Source: Azospirillum brasilense
GTDB lineage: Bacteria > Pseudomonadota > Alphaproteobacteria > Azospirillales > Azospirillaceae
Direction of reading: 5' to 3'
Assembly (NCBI RefSeq): GCF_001315015.1
Contig: NZ_CP012914.1
Coordinates: 2,825,001 to 2,889,000, forward strand
Length of the DNA stretch: 64,000 bases
The notes under the pieces were generated by a model, which saw only the letters and a list, made by a program, of their open reading frames with translations, made no database searches and was not told the DNA's origin. Shown here in pieces: positions 27,727-36,101 of this stretch. Position 1 is the first letter of the stretch. The number at the start of each line of letters is the position of its first letter. The translations under genes were made by a program, and so were the position numbers.

Positions 27727-28428
27727 ATGCTGAGCCTCGTCCTGCGCCGGGTGCTGGCCGTGGTGCCGGCCCTGCTGGGCCTCGCGCTCGCCGCCGCCGT
27801 GGTGGCGGCGTTGGCGGGACCCGGCTGGACGCAGGCATTGGGCGCCGTTCTGGCCGCGCTGCCGACGACGCTGGCGCTGGTCCTGCCGGCGCTGGCGCTG
27901 GGGACCGGCTTCGGCGCCCTGCTCGGTGTCCTGGGCGGGGTGGGCGCCGTTTTGGGCGGGGTGGGTCCGGCCATGCCGGGCTTCCTGCTGGCCGCGGCCT
28001 TCGCCGCCACGCTGGCGAAGGCGCCCGTCCTGCTGGGCCTCGCCGCCCTCGCCCTGCCCGCCGCCGCCCAGGCCGCGACGCTTGCCGGCCGGGCGCGGGC
28101 CGGGGCGGAGGACACGATTCTGCTGGCGGCGCGCGGGCGCGGGGTCGACGGCTCCGCCCTGCTGTGGCGGCTCACCCTGCCGCTGGGGCTGTCGGCGGCG
28201 ATGGGCGGCCTGCGCAGCGCCGTGGCCGGGACGGTGACCGCGGCCGTGGCGGTGGAAAGCCTGCTCGGTGGGAACGGCGCCGGGCGGCTGTTCGTCGAGG
28301 CGGCGCGCGCCGGGGACACCGGCATGGCCGTCGCCGCGCTCGCCGGGCTGTGCGGCCTCGCCCTATTGCTGAACGCCTTGGGCGGCGCGCTGCATGGCTG
28401 GCTCGACCCGCGGGCCCGGATGGCCTGA
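27727..28428 (+). CDS. ABC transporter permease, DppB-like but short
   Basis: The 233-residue, highly hydrophobic protein has about six helices. The cytoplasmic EAA-type loop is visible as AARGRGVDGSALLWRLTLPLGL. Dipeptide/nickel DppB-type permeases usually run to about 310 residues; here the large periplasmic loop after the first helix is missing. It starts a three-gene operon (permease, permease, double ATPase) with overlapping stops and starts. No solute-binding protein gene is adjacent. Confidence 0.75.
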   Translation: MLSLVLRRVLAVVPALLGLALAAAVVAALAGPGWTQALGAVLAALPTTLALVLPALALGTGFGALLGVLGGVGAVLGGVGPAMPGFLLAAAFAATLAKAPVLLGLAALALPAAAQAATLAGRARAGAEDTILLAARGRGVDGSALLWRLTLPLGLSAAMGGLRSAVAGTVTAAVAVESLLGGNGAGRLFVEAARAGDTGMAVAALAGLCGLALLLNALGGALHGWLDPRARMA

Positions 28429-29225
28429 TGCACGGACCCGCCGGCACCGACTCTCATTGGCGCGACGGCCCCTGGCAGAAGGCCGGGCAACGGCTGACCG
28501 CGCACCGGCCCGCCGTCGCGGGGCTGACCCTTCTGGCCGCGCTGATGCTGGCGGTTGCCGCCGGCCTCGTCGCCGGGGGCGGCCCGGTGGGGGCGGCGCT
28601 GGCCGCCGGGCACCAGAGCCTGACCTTCGCGCTGCTCGCCGGGTTGGGCGGGGCCGCCCTCGGCCTGCTCTGGGCCGTCATAGCGGTTGCTCTGGGCGAG
28701 CGGGCGGAGCGGGCGATGATGGCGCCCGCCGCTGCCCTGACCGGCCTGCCGCTGGCGCTGGCCCTGCCGCTGGCCGGCGGGTTGCTGGGTCCAACGCGCG
28801 GGCTGGCGCCGATGGCGGTGGTGACCGCCCTGATCGCCGCCCCGGCGGTGGCCGTCATCGCGCGGGACGAATTGCGCGCCCTGCTGCGGCGGGAGTTCCT
28901 GAGCGCCGCCCAGGCCGCCGGGATTGCCAACGGGCGCCGGCTGCGCCGCCACATCCTGCCCAACGCCGTCCTGCCGCTCGCCGCCGCGGCCTGGACCGCC
29001 CTTCCCCGCGCCTTGATGGCGGAAAGCCTCGCGAGCCTGCTCGGCCTCGGCCTGCCGGAGGGGGTGAGCGGCTGGGGAACCGCCGTCGGCGCGGCGGCGC
29101 GGGCGGGCGATACCGTGGCGCTGGCCGGGCCGGCGCTTCTGCTGGCGCTGACCCTGTGGGCGCTGCACGGGGTGGGCGACGGGATGCGGCTGGCCTTCTC
29201 CACGGTCTCGGGAGGACGGCGGTGA
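28428..29225 (+). CDS. ABC transporter permease, DppC-like
   Basis: The ATG overlaps the previous stop (TGATG at 28426-28430). The 265-residue protein has five to six helices and a good EAA loop, EFLSAAQAAGIANGRRLRRH followed by ILPNAVLPL, which is the DppC/OppC pattern. The N-terminal arm (QKAGQRLTAHRPAVAGLTLL) is typical of DppC. With the preceding permease it should form the membrane channel of a peptide- or metal-type importer. Confidence 0.8.
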   Translation: MHGPAGTDSHWRDGPWQKAGQRLTAHRPAVAGLTLLAALMLAVAAGLVAGGGPVGAALAAGHQSLTFALLAGLGGAALGLLWAVIAVALGERAERAMMAPAAALTGLPLALALPLAGGLLGPTRGLAPMAVVTALIAAPAVAVIARDELRALLRREFLSAAQAAGIANGRRLRRHILPNAVLPLAAAAWTALPRALMAESLASLLGLGLPEGVSGWGTAVGAAARAGDTVALAGPALLLALTLWALHGVGDGMRLAFSTVSGGRR

Positions 29226-30925
29226 ACAGAGCGGAGGGCGGCGCGCCGCTGCGGGTGGAGGGTCTGTCCCTGCTGACCAGCCGCGACATCCTGCTCGACC
29301 GGCTGAGCTTCGCCGTCGAGCCCGGCGAGGTGCTGACCCTGTCAGGCGGCGCCGGGACGGGCAAGACGCTGCTGCTGCGCGCGCTGGCCGGCCTCGCGCC
29401 CAAGGGCATCACGGTGCTGGGCGACATCCAGATCCGGGGACGGCGCATCCTGGTCACCCAGGACGGCGCCCTGGACCCGCTTCGCACGCTCGGCGCCCAG
29501 TTCACCGAGCTGTTGGCCCACCAATCCGGGATGGACGAGCGCGCCGCCCTGCGCCGCGCCGCCGAGGCGCTGGAGCGCTTCCAAGTGCCCGCCGCCACGC
29601 GCCGGCTGGCGCTCCACCCGCAAGAGCTGGGCGAGGCGATGCGTTGGCGGGCCGCGCTGGCGCTGGCCATGGCGGCGCAGCCGGCGCTGCTGCTCGCCGA
29701 CGCCCCCGCCGCCGCGCTCGACCCCACCCAGCGCGTCCGCCTGCTGAGCGACCTCGCCGCCTGGACGCGGGAAGCCGGAACGGCGCTGCTGCTGACCGGA
29801 CGCCCGCAACCCGATCCAATCCACGCCGACCCGGTCCACTCCGGTCTGGCCGACCGCCGGCTGATCCTGGCCCAAGGGCGCCTGGAAACGCCGGAGGAGC
29901 CCGCGCCAGCCCCGCCCCCGGTGGAGTCGGTGCCCTCCGGCCCGCCCATCCTGTCGGTGCGCGACCTGCGCGTCGCCTTTCCTCTGGGGCGGGGCTGGCG
30001 CGGCGAGGAGCGCTGGCTGACCGTCGTGGACGGCCTGTCCATCGCGCTGGCCGAGGGCGAGACGCTGGCCCTGCTCGGCGAGACGGGCAGCGGCAAGTCG
30101 GTGCTGGCCCGCGCCATCCTGCGGCTGGTGCCGCCGGTCGGCGGTCAGGTGTCCTGGCTGGGGACCGACCTCGCCGCCGCCCCGCCGGAGGCGATGCGCC
30201 GGGCGCGGCGGGACCTGCAAATCCTCTTCCCCGATCCGCTGGCCGCCTTCGACCCGCTGATGACCATCGGCGCACAGTTCGCCGAGACGCTGGAGTCGCT
30301 GCGGCCCGCCCGGTCTTCAGCCGACCGTACCGCCCGGCTGGCCGAGGCGCTGGAGGAGGTCGGGCTGCCCGCGGCGGTCCTCGACCTCCACCCCGGCACG
30401 CTCCGTCCGGCGGAGGCGGCGCGCGCCGGGCTGGCCCGCGCCCTGCTGCCGGAGCCGCGCCTGCTGGTCTGCGACGAGCCCGCGGCGGCGCTCGATGGGA
30501 CGGAGCGGGCGGACTTCCTGACCCTGCTGCAGGCGATCCGCCGCCGCCGCCGGCTGGCCCTGCTCTACGCCACCCAGGACGCGGCGGAGGGCTTGCGGAT
30601 CGCGCGGCGGGCGCTGGTGCTCCTGCTCGGCCGGATCGTCGAGTCGGCGGACAGCGCGGTTCTGGCCACCGGGGCGCGCCACCCCTACAGCCGCGCGCTG
30701 ATCGCGGCGGCCGGCTTGGTCCGCCCGGCGCTGCACGGCGATCCGCCCTCGCCCCTGCGCCCGCCAACCGGCTGCGTTTTGCGGCTGCGCTGCCCGCTCG
30801 CCCATGATGGCTGCGCCCAGCTTCCCCCGACGCTCGACCCCGTGGCGCCGGGCCACCGAGTCGCCTGCCATGTCGCGCAGGACGAGGTCCAAGACGGCAC
30901 CCAGGTTGGCGGGAAAGCGCCCTAA
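29222..30925 (+). CDS. ABC transporter ATPase with two fused, degenerate nucleotide-binding domains
   Basis: GTG 29222 overlaps the preceding stop (GTGA). The 567-residue protein holds two ATPase domains in tandem, like DppDF fused. NBD1 has Walker A GGAGTGKT, but its Walker B is LLLADAPAAALD (Ala where the catalytic Glu should be), and the LSGGQ signature is replaced by PQELGEAM. NBD2 has Walker A GETGSGKS and Walker B LLVCDEPAAALD with Glu intact, but its signature reads LRPAEAARAG. A Cys-containing oligopeptide-type C-terminus (LRLRCPLAHDGCAQL) is kept. NBD1 is probably inactive in hydrolysis. The substrate is unknown. Confidence 0.85.
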   Translation: MNRAEGGAPLRVEGLSLLTSRDILLDRLSFAVEPGEVLTLSGGAGTGKTLLLRALAGLAPKGITVLGDIQIRGRRILVTQDGALDPLRTLGAQFTELLAHQSGMDERAALRRAAEALERFQVPAATRRLALHPQELGEAMRWRAALALAMAAQPALLLADAPAAALDPTQRVRLLSDLAAWTREAGTALLLTGRPQPDPIHADPVHSGLADRRLILAQGRLETPEEPAPAPPPVESVPSGPPILSVRDLRVAFPLGRGWRGEERWLTVVDGLSIALAEGETLALLGETGSGKSVLARAILRLVPPVGGQVSWLGTDLAAAPPEAMRRARRDLQILFPDPLAAFDPLMTIGAQFAETLESLRPARSSADRTARLAEALEEVGLPAAVLDLHPGTLRPAEAARAGLARALLPEPRLLVCDEPAAALDGTERADFLTLLQAIRRRRRLALLYATQDAAEGLRIARRALVLLLGRIVESADSAVLATGARHPYSRALIAAAGLVRPALHGDPPSPLRPPTGCVLRLRCPLAHDGCAQLPPTLDPVAPGHRVACHVAQDEVQDGTQVGGKAP

Positions 30926-31075
30926 ATCCGTTTCCGGAGCCCACCGGTGCCTTGGGCGCGGCCGCAATTCCGTCCCAAAAAGGTCTGAAACTGCGCGGGT
31001 TGGCAAGGAGGCGGGCACGGGATAACGTCCCCGGCCTTCACGCCCGCATTGCTGAAATCACGGAAAAGGACAGGG

Positions 31076-33412
31076 ATGCTTCGCGCACGCACCCGGTGGA
31101 CGGTCCCCTGCATGGGCGCACTCGCCGTCCTTCTGCTGCTTCTCGCCGGCTTCGCCGCGCCGTCACTGGCCGCCGGCCCCGTTCCGGGCGCCGCCACGCC
31201 GGCCCCCGCCGCCGCGGCCCCTGCGGAACCCGCCGCCTCGCCCGATCCGACGCCCGAGCAGATGCAGGCGATGATCACGACGCTGGAGGACCCGGCGGCC
31301 CGCGCCCGGCTGGTCGAGCAGCTGAAGGCGCTGGTCGCCGCGCAGAAGGGGCTGGAGCAGGCCAAGGCCGAGGAGGCTCCGGCGGCCAGCACCCTGCCCG
31401 AGACCATCGGGGCCAGCGCCCTGTCCTTCCTGGCCGAGCGCATGGACGTGCTGAGCCGCCAGCTCGTCCAGGTCGGCAACGTGTTCAAGGAGCTGCCCGG
31501 CGCCATCGAGTGGGCGAACCGGCAGATGGTCGACCAATCGGCCCGCGACCGCTGGGTGCAGATCGCCATCCAGCTGACGATGATCCTGACCGCCGGTCTG
31601 GCGATCCAGCGCTTCGTCGGCTGGCTGCTCGCCCGCCCGCGCAACGCGCTCGCCGCCCGGCGGGGGACCACGATCCTTGTGCAGTTTCCGCTGCTGCTCG
31701 GCCGCGCGCTGCTGGAGCTGGCGCCCATCGCCGCCTTCATCGTCGTCGGCTACGCCATCCTGTCGGTCAGCGAGCCGGGACCGCGCGTCCGGCTGGTCGC
31801 GCTGGCCGTCATCAACGCCACCGTCATCCTGCAGATCCTGCTGGTCGCGGCCCGCATCCTGATCTCACCCTTTGCGCCGTCCCTGCGCATGGTGCGGGTG
31901 GGCGACGCCAACGCCCAGCGCCTCTACCGCTGGGTCCGCCGGCTGGCCGCGGTCGGCGTCTACGGCTATTTCCTGGCGGAGGGCGCCTATGTGCTGGGCC
32001 TGCCGCTCGGCGCCTACGGCGCGCTGCTGAAGCTGCTGGGGCTGGCGATCGCCGGGATGCTGATCGCGCTGATCCTGCAGAACCGCCGCATCGTCGCCGA
32101 CTGGATGCACGGCAACCCGCTGTCCGGTGACGGCGACCCGGCGGCCACCGCGGAGCGCGAGTCGGAGGGCCAGGGCGCCGTCCTGCGCTCCGCCCGCCGC
32201 CGCTTCGCCGACGTCTGGCACGTCCTGGCGATCATCTACGTCGTGGTGACCTTCGGCGTCTGGGTGCTGAACGTCTATGGCGGGTTCGAGTATCTGGCCC
32301 GCGCCACCGGCATCACCATCCTGGTCGCCGTGATCGCCCGGCTGCTGGTCAACGGCATCAACCGCGGCCTGCGCCGCGGCCTGCGCATGGTCCCGGAAAG
32401 CCAGGGCGCCCTGCCGCCGCTGAAGGACCGCGCCTCCCTCTACCTGCCCTTCCTGCACCGGGCGGTGAAGACGGTGATCTGGGTTGGTGCCGCGATGATG
32501 ATCCTCTACGGCTGGGGCTTCGACACGCTGGCCTGGACGGACACCCGGCTCGGCCAGCGCATCCTGCGCAGCACGGTGACCATCGGCCTCCTTCTGGTCG
32601 GCTCCGTCATCGCCTGGGAGGTGGTCAGCGCGATGATCGAGCGCTTCCTCGCCTCCACCGACCGCAACGGCACGCGGATCGAGCGCAGCGCGCGCGTGCG
32701 CACCCTGCTGCCGCTGCTGCGCAACGCCTTCCTGATTCTCCTGGTGACCATGGTCTCGCTGATCACCCTGTCGGAGCTGGGCGTCAACATCGCGCCGCTG
32801 CTGGCCGGCGCCGGTGTGGTCGGTCTGGCCGTCGGTTTCGGGTCGCAGACGCTGGTCAAGGACATCATCACCGGCCTGTTCATCCTGTTCGAGGACAGCA
32901 TCTCCATCGGCGACGTGGTGGATGTGGGCGGCGGCCATTCCGGCTCGGTGGAGGCCATCTCCATCCGCTCGATCCGGCTGCGCGACGGGTCGGGCGCCAT
33001 CCACACGGTGCCCTTCAACTCGGTCAGCACCGTCAAGAACATGTCGAAGGACTTCTCCTACGCCCTGTTCGAGGTGCGGGTGGCCTACCGCGAGGACCCC
33101 GACCGCGTGATCGAGCTGCTGAAGGACATCGGCGCCAGCCTGCAGTCCGACACCCAGTTCGCGCCCGACATCATGGGGCCGCTGGAGGTGATGGGTCTGG
33201 ACAAGTTCCAGCCCGACTCGACCCAGCTGATCACCGCGCGCTTCAAGACCCGCCCGACCCGGCAGTGGGGCGTGTCGCGCGAGTTCAACCGCCGCATGAA
33301 GAAGCGCTTCGACGAGCTGGGGGTGGAGGTGCCGACCGGCTCCATGCAGCTCATCGTCGGCGGGAACCACCCCGACCGCGCGCTGGCCGAGGCGCTCAGC
33401 CAAGGGTCTTAA
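31076..33412 (+). CDS. Large MscS-family mechanosensitive channel
   Basis: The 778-residue MscS relative has a signal peptide (about 1-33, cleaved near SLAAG), a periplasmic Ala/Pro-rich and helical region (about 35-160), roughly ten membrane helices and the pore/beta domain. The pore-lining helix is LAGAGVVGLAVGFGSQTLVK, followed by DIITGLFILFEDSISIGDVV, both classic MscS. It should open under membrane tension to release solutes in hypo-osmotic shock. Its size is close to the MscM/YbdG-YnaI-like large members. ATG 31076 with AAGGACA upstream is chosen over a TTG at 31049. Confidence 0.93.
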   Translation: MLRARTRWTVPCMGALAVLLLLLAGFAAPSLAAGPVPGAATPAPAAAAPAEPAASPDPTPEQMQAMITTLEDPAARARLVEQLKALVAAQKGLEQAKAEEAPAASTLPETIGASALSFLAERMDVLSRQLVQVGNVFKELPGAIEWANRQMVDQSARDRWVQIAIQLTMILTAGLAIQRFVGWLLARPRNALAARRGTTILVQFPLLLGRALLELAPIAAFIVVGYAILSVSEPGPRVRLVALAVINATVILQILLVAARILISPFAPSLRMVRVGDANAQRLYRWVRRLAAVGVYGYFLAEGAYVLGLPLGAYGALLKLLGLAIAGMLIALILQNRRIVADWMHGNPLSGDGDPAATAERESEGQGAVLRSARRRFADVWHVLAIIYVVVTFGVWVLNVYGGFEYLARATGITILVAVIARLLVNGINRGLRRGLRMVPESQGALPPLKDRASLYLPFLHRAVKTVIWVGAAMMILYGWGFDTLAWTDTRLGQRILRSTVTIGLLLVGSVIAWEVVSAMIERFLASTDRNGTRIERSARVRTLLPLLRNAFLILLVTMVSLITLSELGVNIAPLLAGAGVVGLAVGFGSQTLVKDIITGLFILFEDSISIGDVVDVGGGHSGSVEAISIRSIRLRDGSGAIHTVPFNSVSTVKNMSKDFSYALFEVRVAYREDPDRVIELLKDIGASLQSDTQFAPDIMGPLEVMGLDKFQPDSTQLITARFKTRPTRQWGVSREFNRRMKKRFDELGVEVPTGSMQLIVGGNHPDRALAEALSQGS

Positions 33413-33453
33413 AAGGCCAGGGCTCGTAATCGGGAGCCGTGCGGCCGGGGGCC

Positions 33454-35043
33454 CTACGCCTCCGGCCCGCCGCGCTCCAGGACCGCGACGAAGGCGTCGA
33501 CGACGCGCGGGTCGAAATGCCGGCCCGACTCGGCGCGGATCAGATCGACCACCGCCGCCAGTTCCCACGCGTCCTTGTAAGGGCGGCGGTGCAGCAGGGC
33601 GTCGTAGACGTCGGCGACCGCCACGATTCGGCCCGACAGCGGGATGGTGTCGCCCACCAGCCCGTGAGGATAGCCGGTGCCATCGAACTTCTCGTGGTGG
33701 CTCTCGGCGATCTCCGCCCCCATCGACAGGTAGCTGCGCCCGCCGACCGGGCCGGAGGCGTCGCGCAGGATGCGCCCGCCGATGGCGGCGTGCTCGCGCA
33801 TCTGGATGATTTCCTCGGGATCCAGCTTGCCGGGCTTGCGCAGGATCTGGTCGGGGATAGCGACCTTGCCGACGTCGTGCAGCATGCTGGCCAGCCCGAT
33901 CAGCTCGCAGAAGCGGTCGTCGGCATCACCGCCGACGCTGCCCTGCGCCTGGAGCTCCCTTGCGATGGCGGTGGCCCAACGGCCGATGCGCCGGACATGC
34001 TCCCCGGTGACCTCGTCCTTGTATTCGGCCAGCTTGCCCAGGGCGTGCACCGTGGCGATCTGCGCGAGGCGGAGCTGTTCGTACAAGGATACATTGTCGA
34101 ACCCGACCGACATCCGGGAGCAGAAGATCTCCACCAGCCGCCGCTCGACCTCCGGCAGGCCGCCGTGCCCGGCGATGAACAGCGCGCCGGGGCCGGGGCT
34201 CTGGGTCTGGAACAGCGCGACGCTGTGGTCGTCGCGATGCAGGCTGCGGCCCCGGGCCAGGGCGGCAGCGATGTCGGCGCAGGCCGCGTCGGGCAGCACG
34301 GCACCGACCGGCCGGCCGGTCGCCTCGGCGAAGACGCCGGTTCCGCACAGCACCACCGCCTCCCGGAACCGGCCGTCCGGCACCGCGCACAGGAAGGCTC
34401 CGGCCGCCCGCGGCAGCAGCGCGGCGACCCGTTCCACCACGCCGACGGCGAAGCGGTCCATGCAGCGCTGCTCGAACAGGGTGCCGGCGGCATCGACGAT
34501 CGCCTCCAACCCCTGCCGGTTGCGCTCGATCGCGTCGATGTGCTGGTAGGAGCGCAGGGCGGCCACCGTCGTGGTGAACAGCTTCTGGGCGGTCAGCTCG
34601 CTCTTGGCCTTGTAGTCGTTGATGTCGTAGCTGACGATCACCTGCCGTTCCGGCGCCTGTCCGGGCTGGCCGGTGCGCAGGATGATGCGGACCCGCCGGT
34701 TGCCCAGCCCCTCGCGGATGTGATGGACCAGCCGCAGGCCGGCGTCCTCGGTTTCCATCACCACGTCCAGCAGGACGGCGGCGATGTCGGGATGATCGTT
34801 CAGGATCGCCCGCGCCTCGCCCCCCGAATGGGCGGACAGGAACTGCAGGCGGCGCCCGTCGAAGGTCACGTCGTTCAGCACGACGCGGGTGATCGCGTGC
34901 ACCTCCGGATCGTCGTCGACGATCAGCAGCTTCCAAGGGGCGGCGATGGGGCCGGACGTCGCGGACGACGGGTCTGGAGCGTCCTCGTCGGCGAACAGCA
35001 GGTCGTCGTCCTCGTCCTGGCTCCGGCCTTGGATGTCCGACAT
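33454..35043 (-). CDS. Response regulator with DUF3369 and HD-GYP output domain
   Basis: The 529-residue protein has three parts. A receiver-like domain (about 30-170, with WKLLIVDDDPEVHAITRVVL and phospho-acceptor Asp in IAAVLLDVVMETEDAG) comes first, then a DUF3369 sensory region ending FDNVSLYEQLRL. A C-terminal HD-GYP domain follows, with HDVGKVAIPDQIL (HD), HAAIGGRIL, HHEKFDGTGYPHGLVG (the GYP motif) and SGRIVAVADVYDALLHRRPY. It should break down c-di-GMP when phosphorylated. It is the counterpart of the DUF3369-GGDEF protein at the window start. ATG 35043 has GGGAG upstream. A partner kinase is not adjacent. Confidence 0.93.
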   Translation of the reverse strand: MSDIQGRSQDEDDDLLFADEDAPDPSSATSGPIAAPWKLLIVDDDPEVHAITRVVLNDVTFDGRRLQFLSAHSGGEARAILNDHPDIAAVLLDVVMETEDAGLRLVHHIREGLGNRRVRIILRTGQPGQAPERQVIVSYDINDYKAKSELTAQKLFTTTVAALRSYQHIDAIERNRQGLEAIVDAAGTLFEQRCMDRFAVGVVERVAALLPRAAGAFLCAVPDGRFREAVVLCGTGVFAEATGRPVGAVLPDAACADIAAALARGRSLHRDDHSVALFQTQSPGPGALFIAGHGGLPEVERRLVEIFCSRMSVGFDNVSLYEQLRLAQIATVHALGKLAEYKDEVTGEHVRRIGRWATAIARELQAQGSVGGDADDRFCELIGLASMLHDVGKVAIPDQILRKPGKLDPEEIIQMREHAAIGGRILRDASGPVGGRSYLSMGAEIAESHHEKFDGTGYPHGLVGDTIPLSGRIVAVADVYDALLHRRPYKDAWELAAVVDLIRAESGRHFDPRVVDAFVAVLERGGPEA

Positions 35044-35342
35044 CGCCACTCCCCGCCCCGCTCTGCCAAGCTGCATGGCTACAATTCGATTCTCTTTTTC
35101 AACGTTTGTTGCGGTTCGTGTCAACCGCGCTGGCGCTTTTACATCCATGACCACAGGCGGAGGGAGGCTGCGGCGCGTTGTCTTCCCCCGTTCCGGCTAC
35201 CACCAAAGCGCCCACCCCGGTGCGTGTGGAGGGGTTGCGGCCCGCCCCGAACGGGGGATCATCGGGAGAAAGGCGTGAGGCGAAAAAACCGAGGCTGAAA
35301 AACCGAGGCTGAAAAACAACGCGAGAACAACGGGGGCAGGCC

Positions 35343-36053
35343 ATGATACCGGACGCTTGGGACATCGAATTGCGCGAAGGGGCCGCCAGCGTGGCCCGCC
35401 ATCTGATCGAGACCGGCTGCGTCCGGTACGACCCGGAGCATTTGTGCAACCACGGTTCGGGGCTGGTCAGCCCGGTCCATCTGGAGGGACGGCGGCTGCT
35501 CTCCTACCCCGCGGTGCGCGACGAGGTGCTCGACTTCGGGCTGCGGATGATCGGGCAGGAGATCGGCGACGGCGAACTGGACGCCATCGCCGCCGCCGAG
35601 GGGGCCGGCGTGCCCTGGGCCGCGCTGATCGCCGACCGGCTGGAGCTTCCCCTCGTCTTCGTGCGCAAGGAGGCGCCGGAGGGCCTGCAGGGTTACAAGC
35701 ACCGCATCGAAGGGCGGGTGGAGCCGGGCTGGCGCGTGCTTCTGGTCGAGCAGATCGCCGCCGACGGCCACCGCAAGGCCCGCTTCGCCCAGCCGCTGAA
35801 GGAGGCGGGCTGCGACGTGCGGGACCTGTTCGTGCTGTTCCAGTACGGGATCTTCGACGAGATCCAGGAGCATCTGGCCCCGCTGGGCATCACGATGCAC
35901 GCGCTGGCGACCTGGTGGGATGTGCTGGAGGTGGCGAACCGCGGCCATTACCTGGACGGGCCGGCGCAGGGCGAAATCCACGCCTTCCTGCACGACCCCA
36001 AGCGCTGGACGGCGGAGCACCAGAAAGGCCGGAAAAGCGAAAAGGCGGCCTGA
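35343..36053 (+). CDS. Orotate-phosphoribosyltransferase-like protein with altered PRPP loop
   Basis: The 236-residue protein has the type I phosphoribosyltransferase/PyrE architecture, with a hood-like N-terminus containing NHGSGLVSPVHLEGRRL and AAAEGAGVPWAALIADRL, and KEAPEGLQGYKHRIEG. The PRPP-binding loop, normally VxxVDDxxTTGGS, reads RVLLVEQIAADGHRK (about 131-145), so both acidic residues and the Thr/Gly loop are changed. A C-terminal extension ends in a basic tail. It may bind a nucleotide or regulator without full transferase activity. Uncertain. Confidence 0.75.
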   Translation: MIPDAWDIELREGAASVARHLIETGCVRYDPEHLCNHGSGLVSPVHLEGRRLLSYPAVRDEVLDFGLRMIGQEIGDGELDAIAAAEGAGVPWAALIADRLELPLVFVRKEAPEGLQGYKHRIEGRVEPGWRVLLVEQIAADGHRKARFAQPLKEAGCDVRDLFVLFQYGIFDEIQEHLAPLGITMHALATWWDVLEVANRGHYLDGPAQGEIHAFLHDPKRWTAEHQKGRKSEKAA

Positions 36054-36101
36054 GGCGGGGCGGGGCCCCTCTCCCACGCCAAACGGGAGAGGGGAAACCG
36101 G

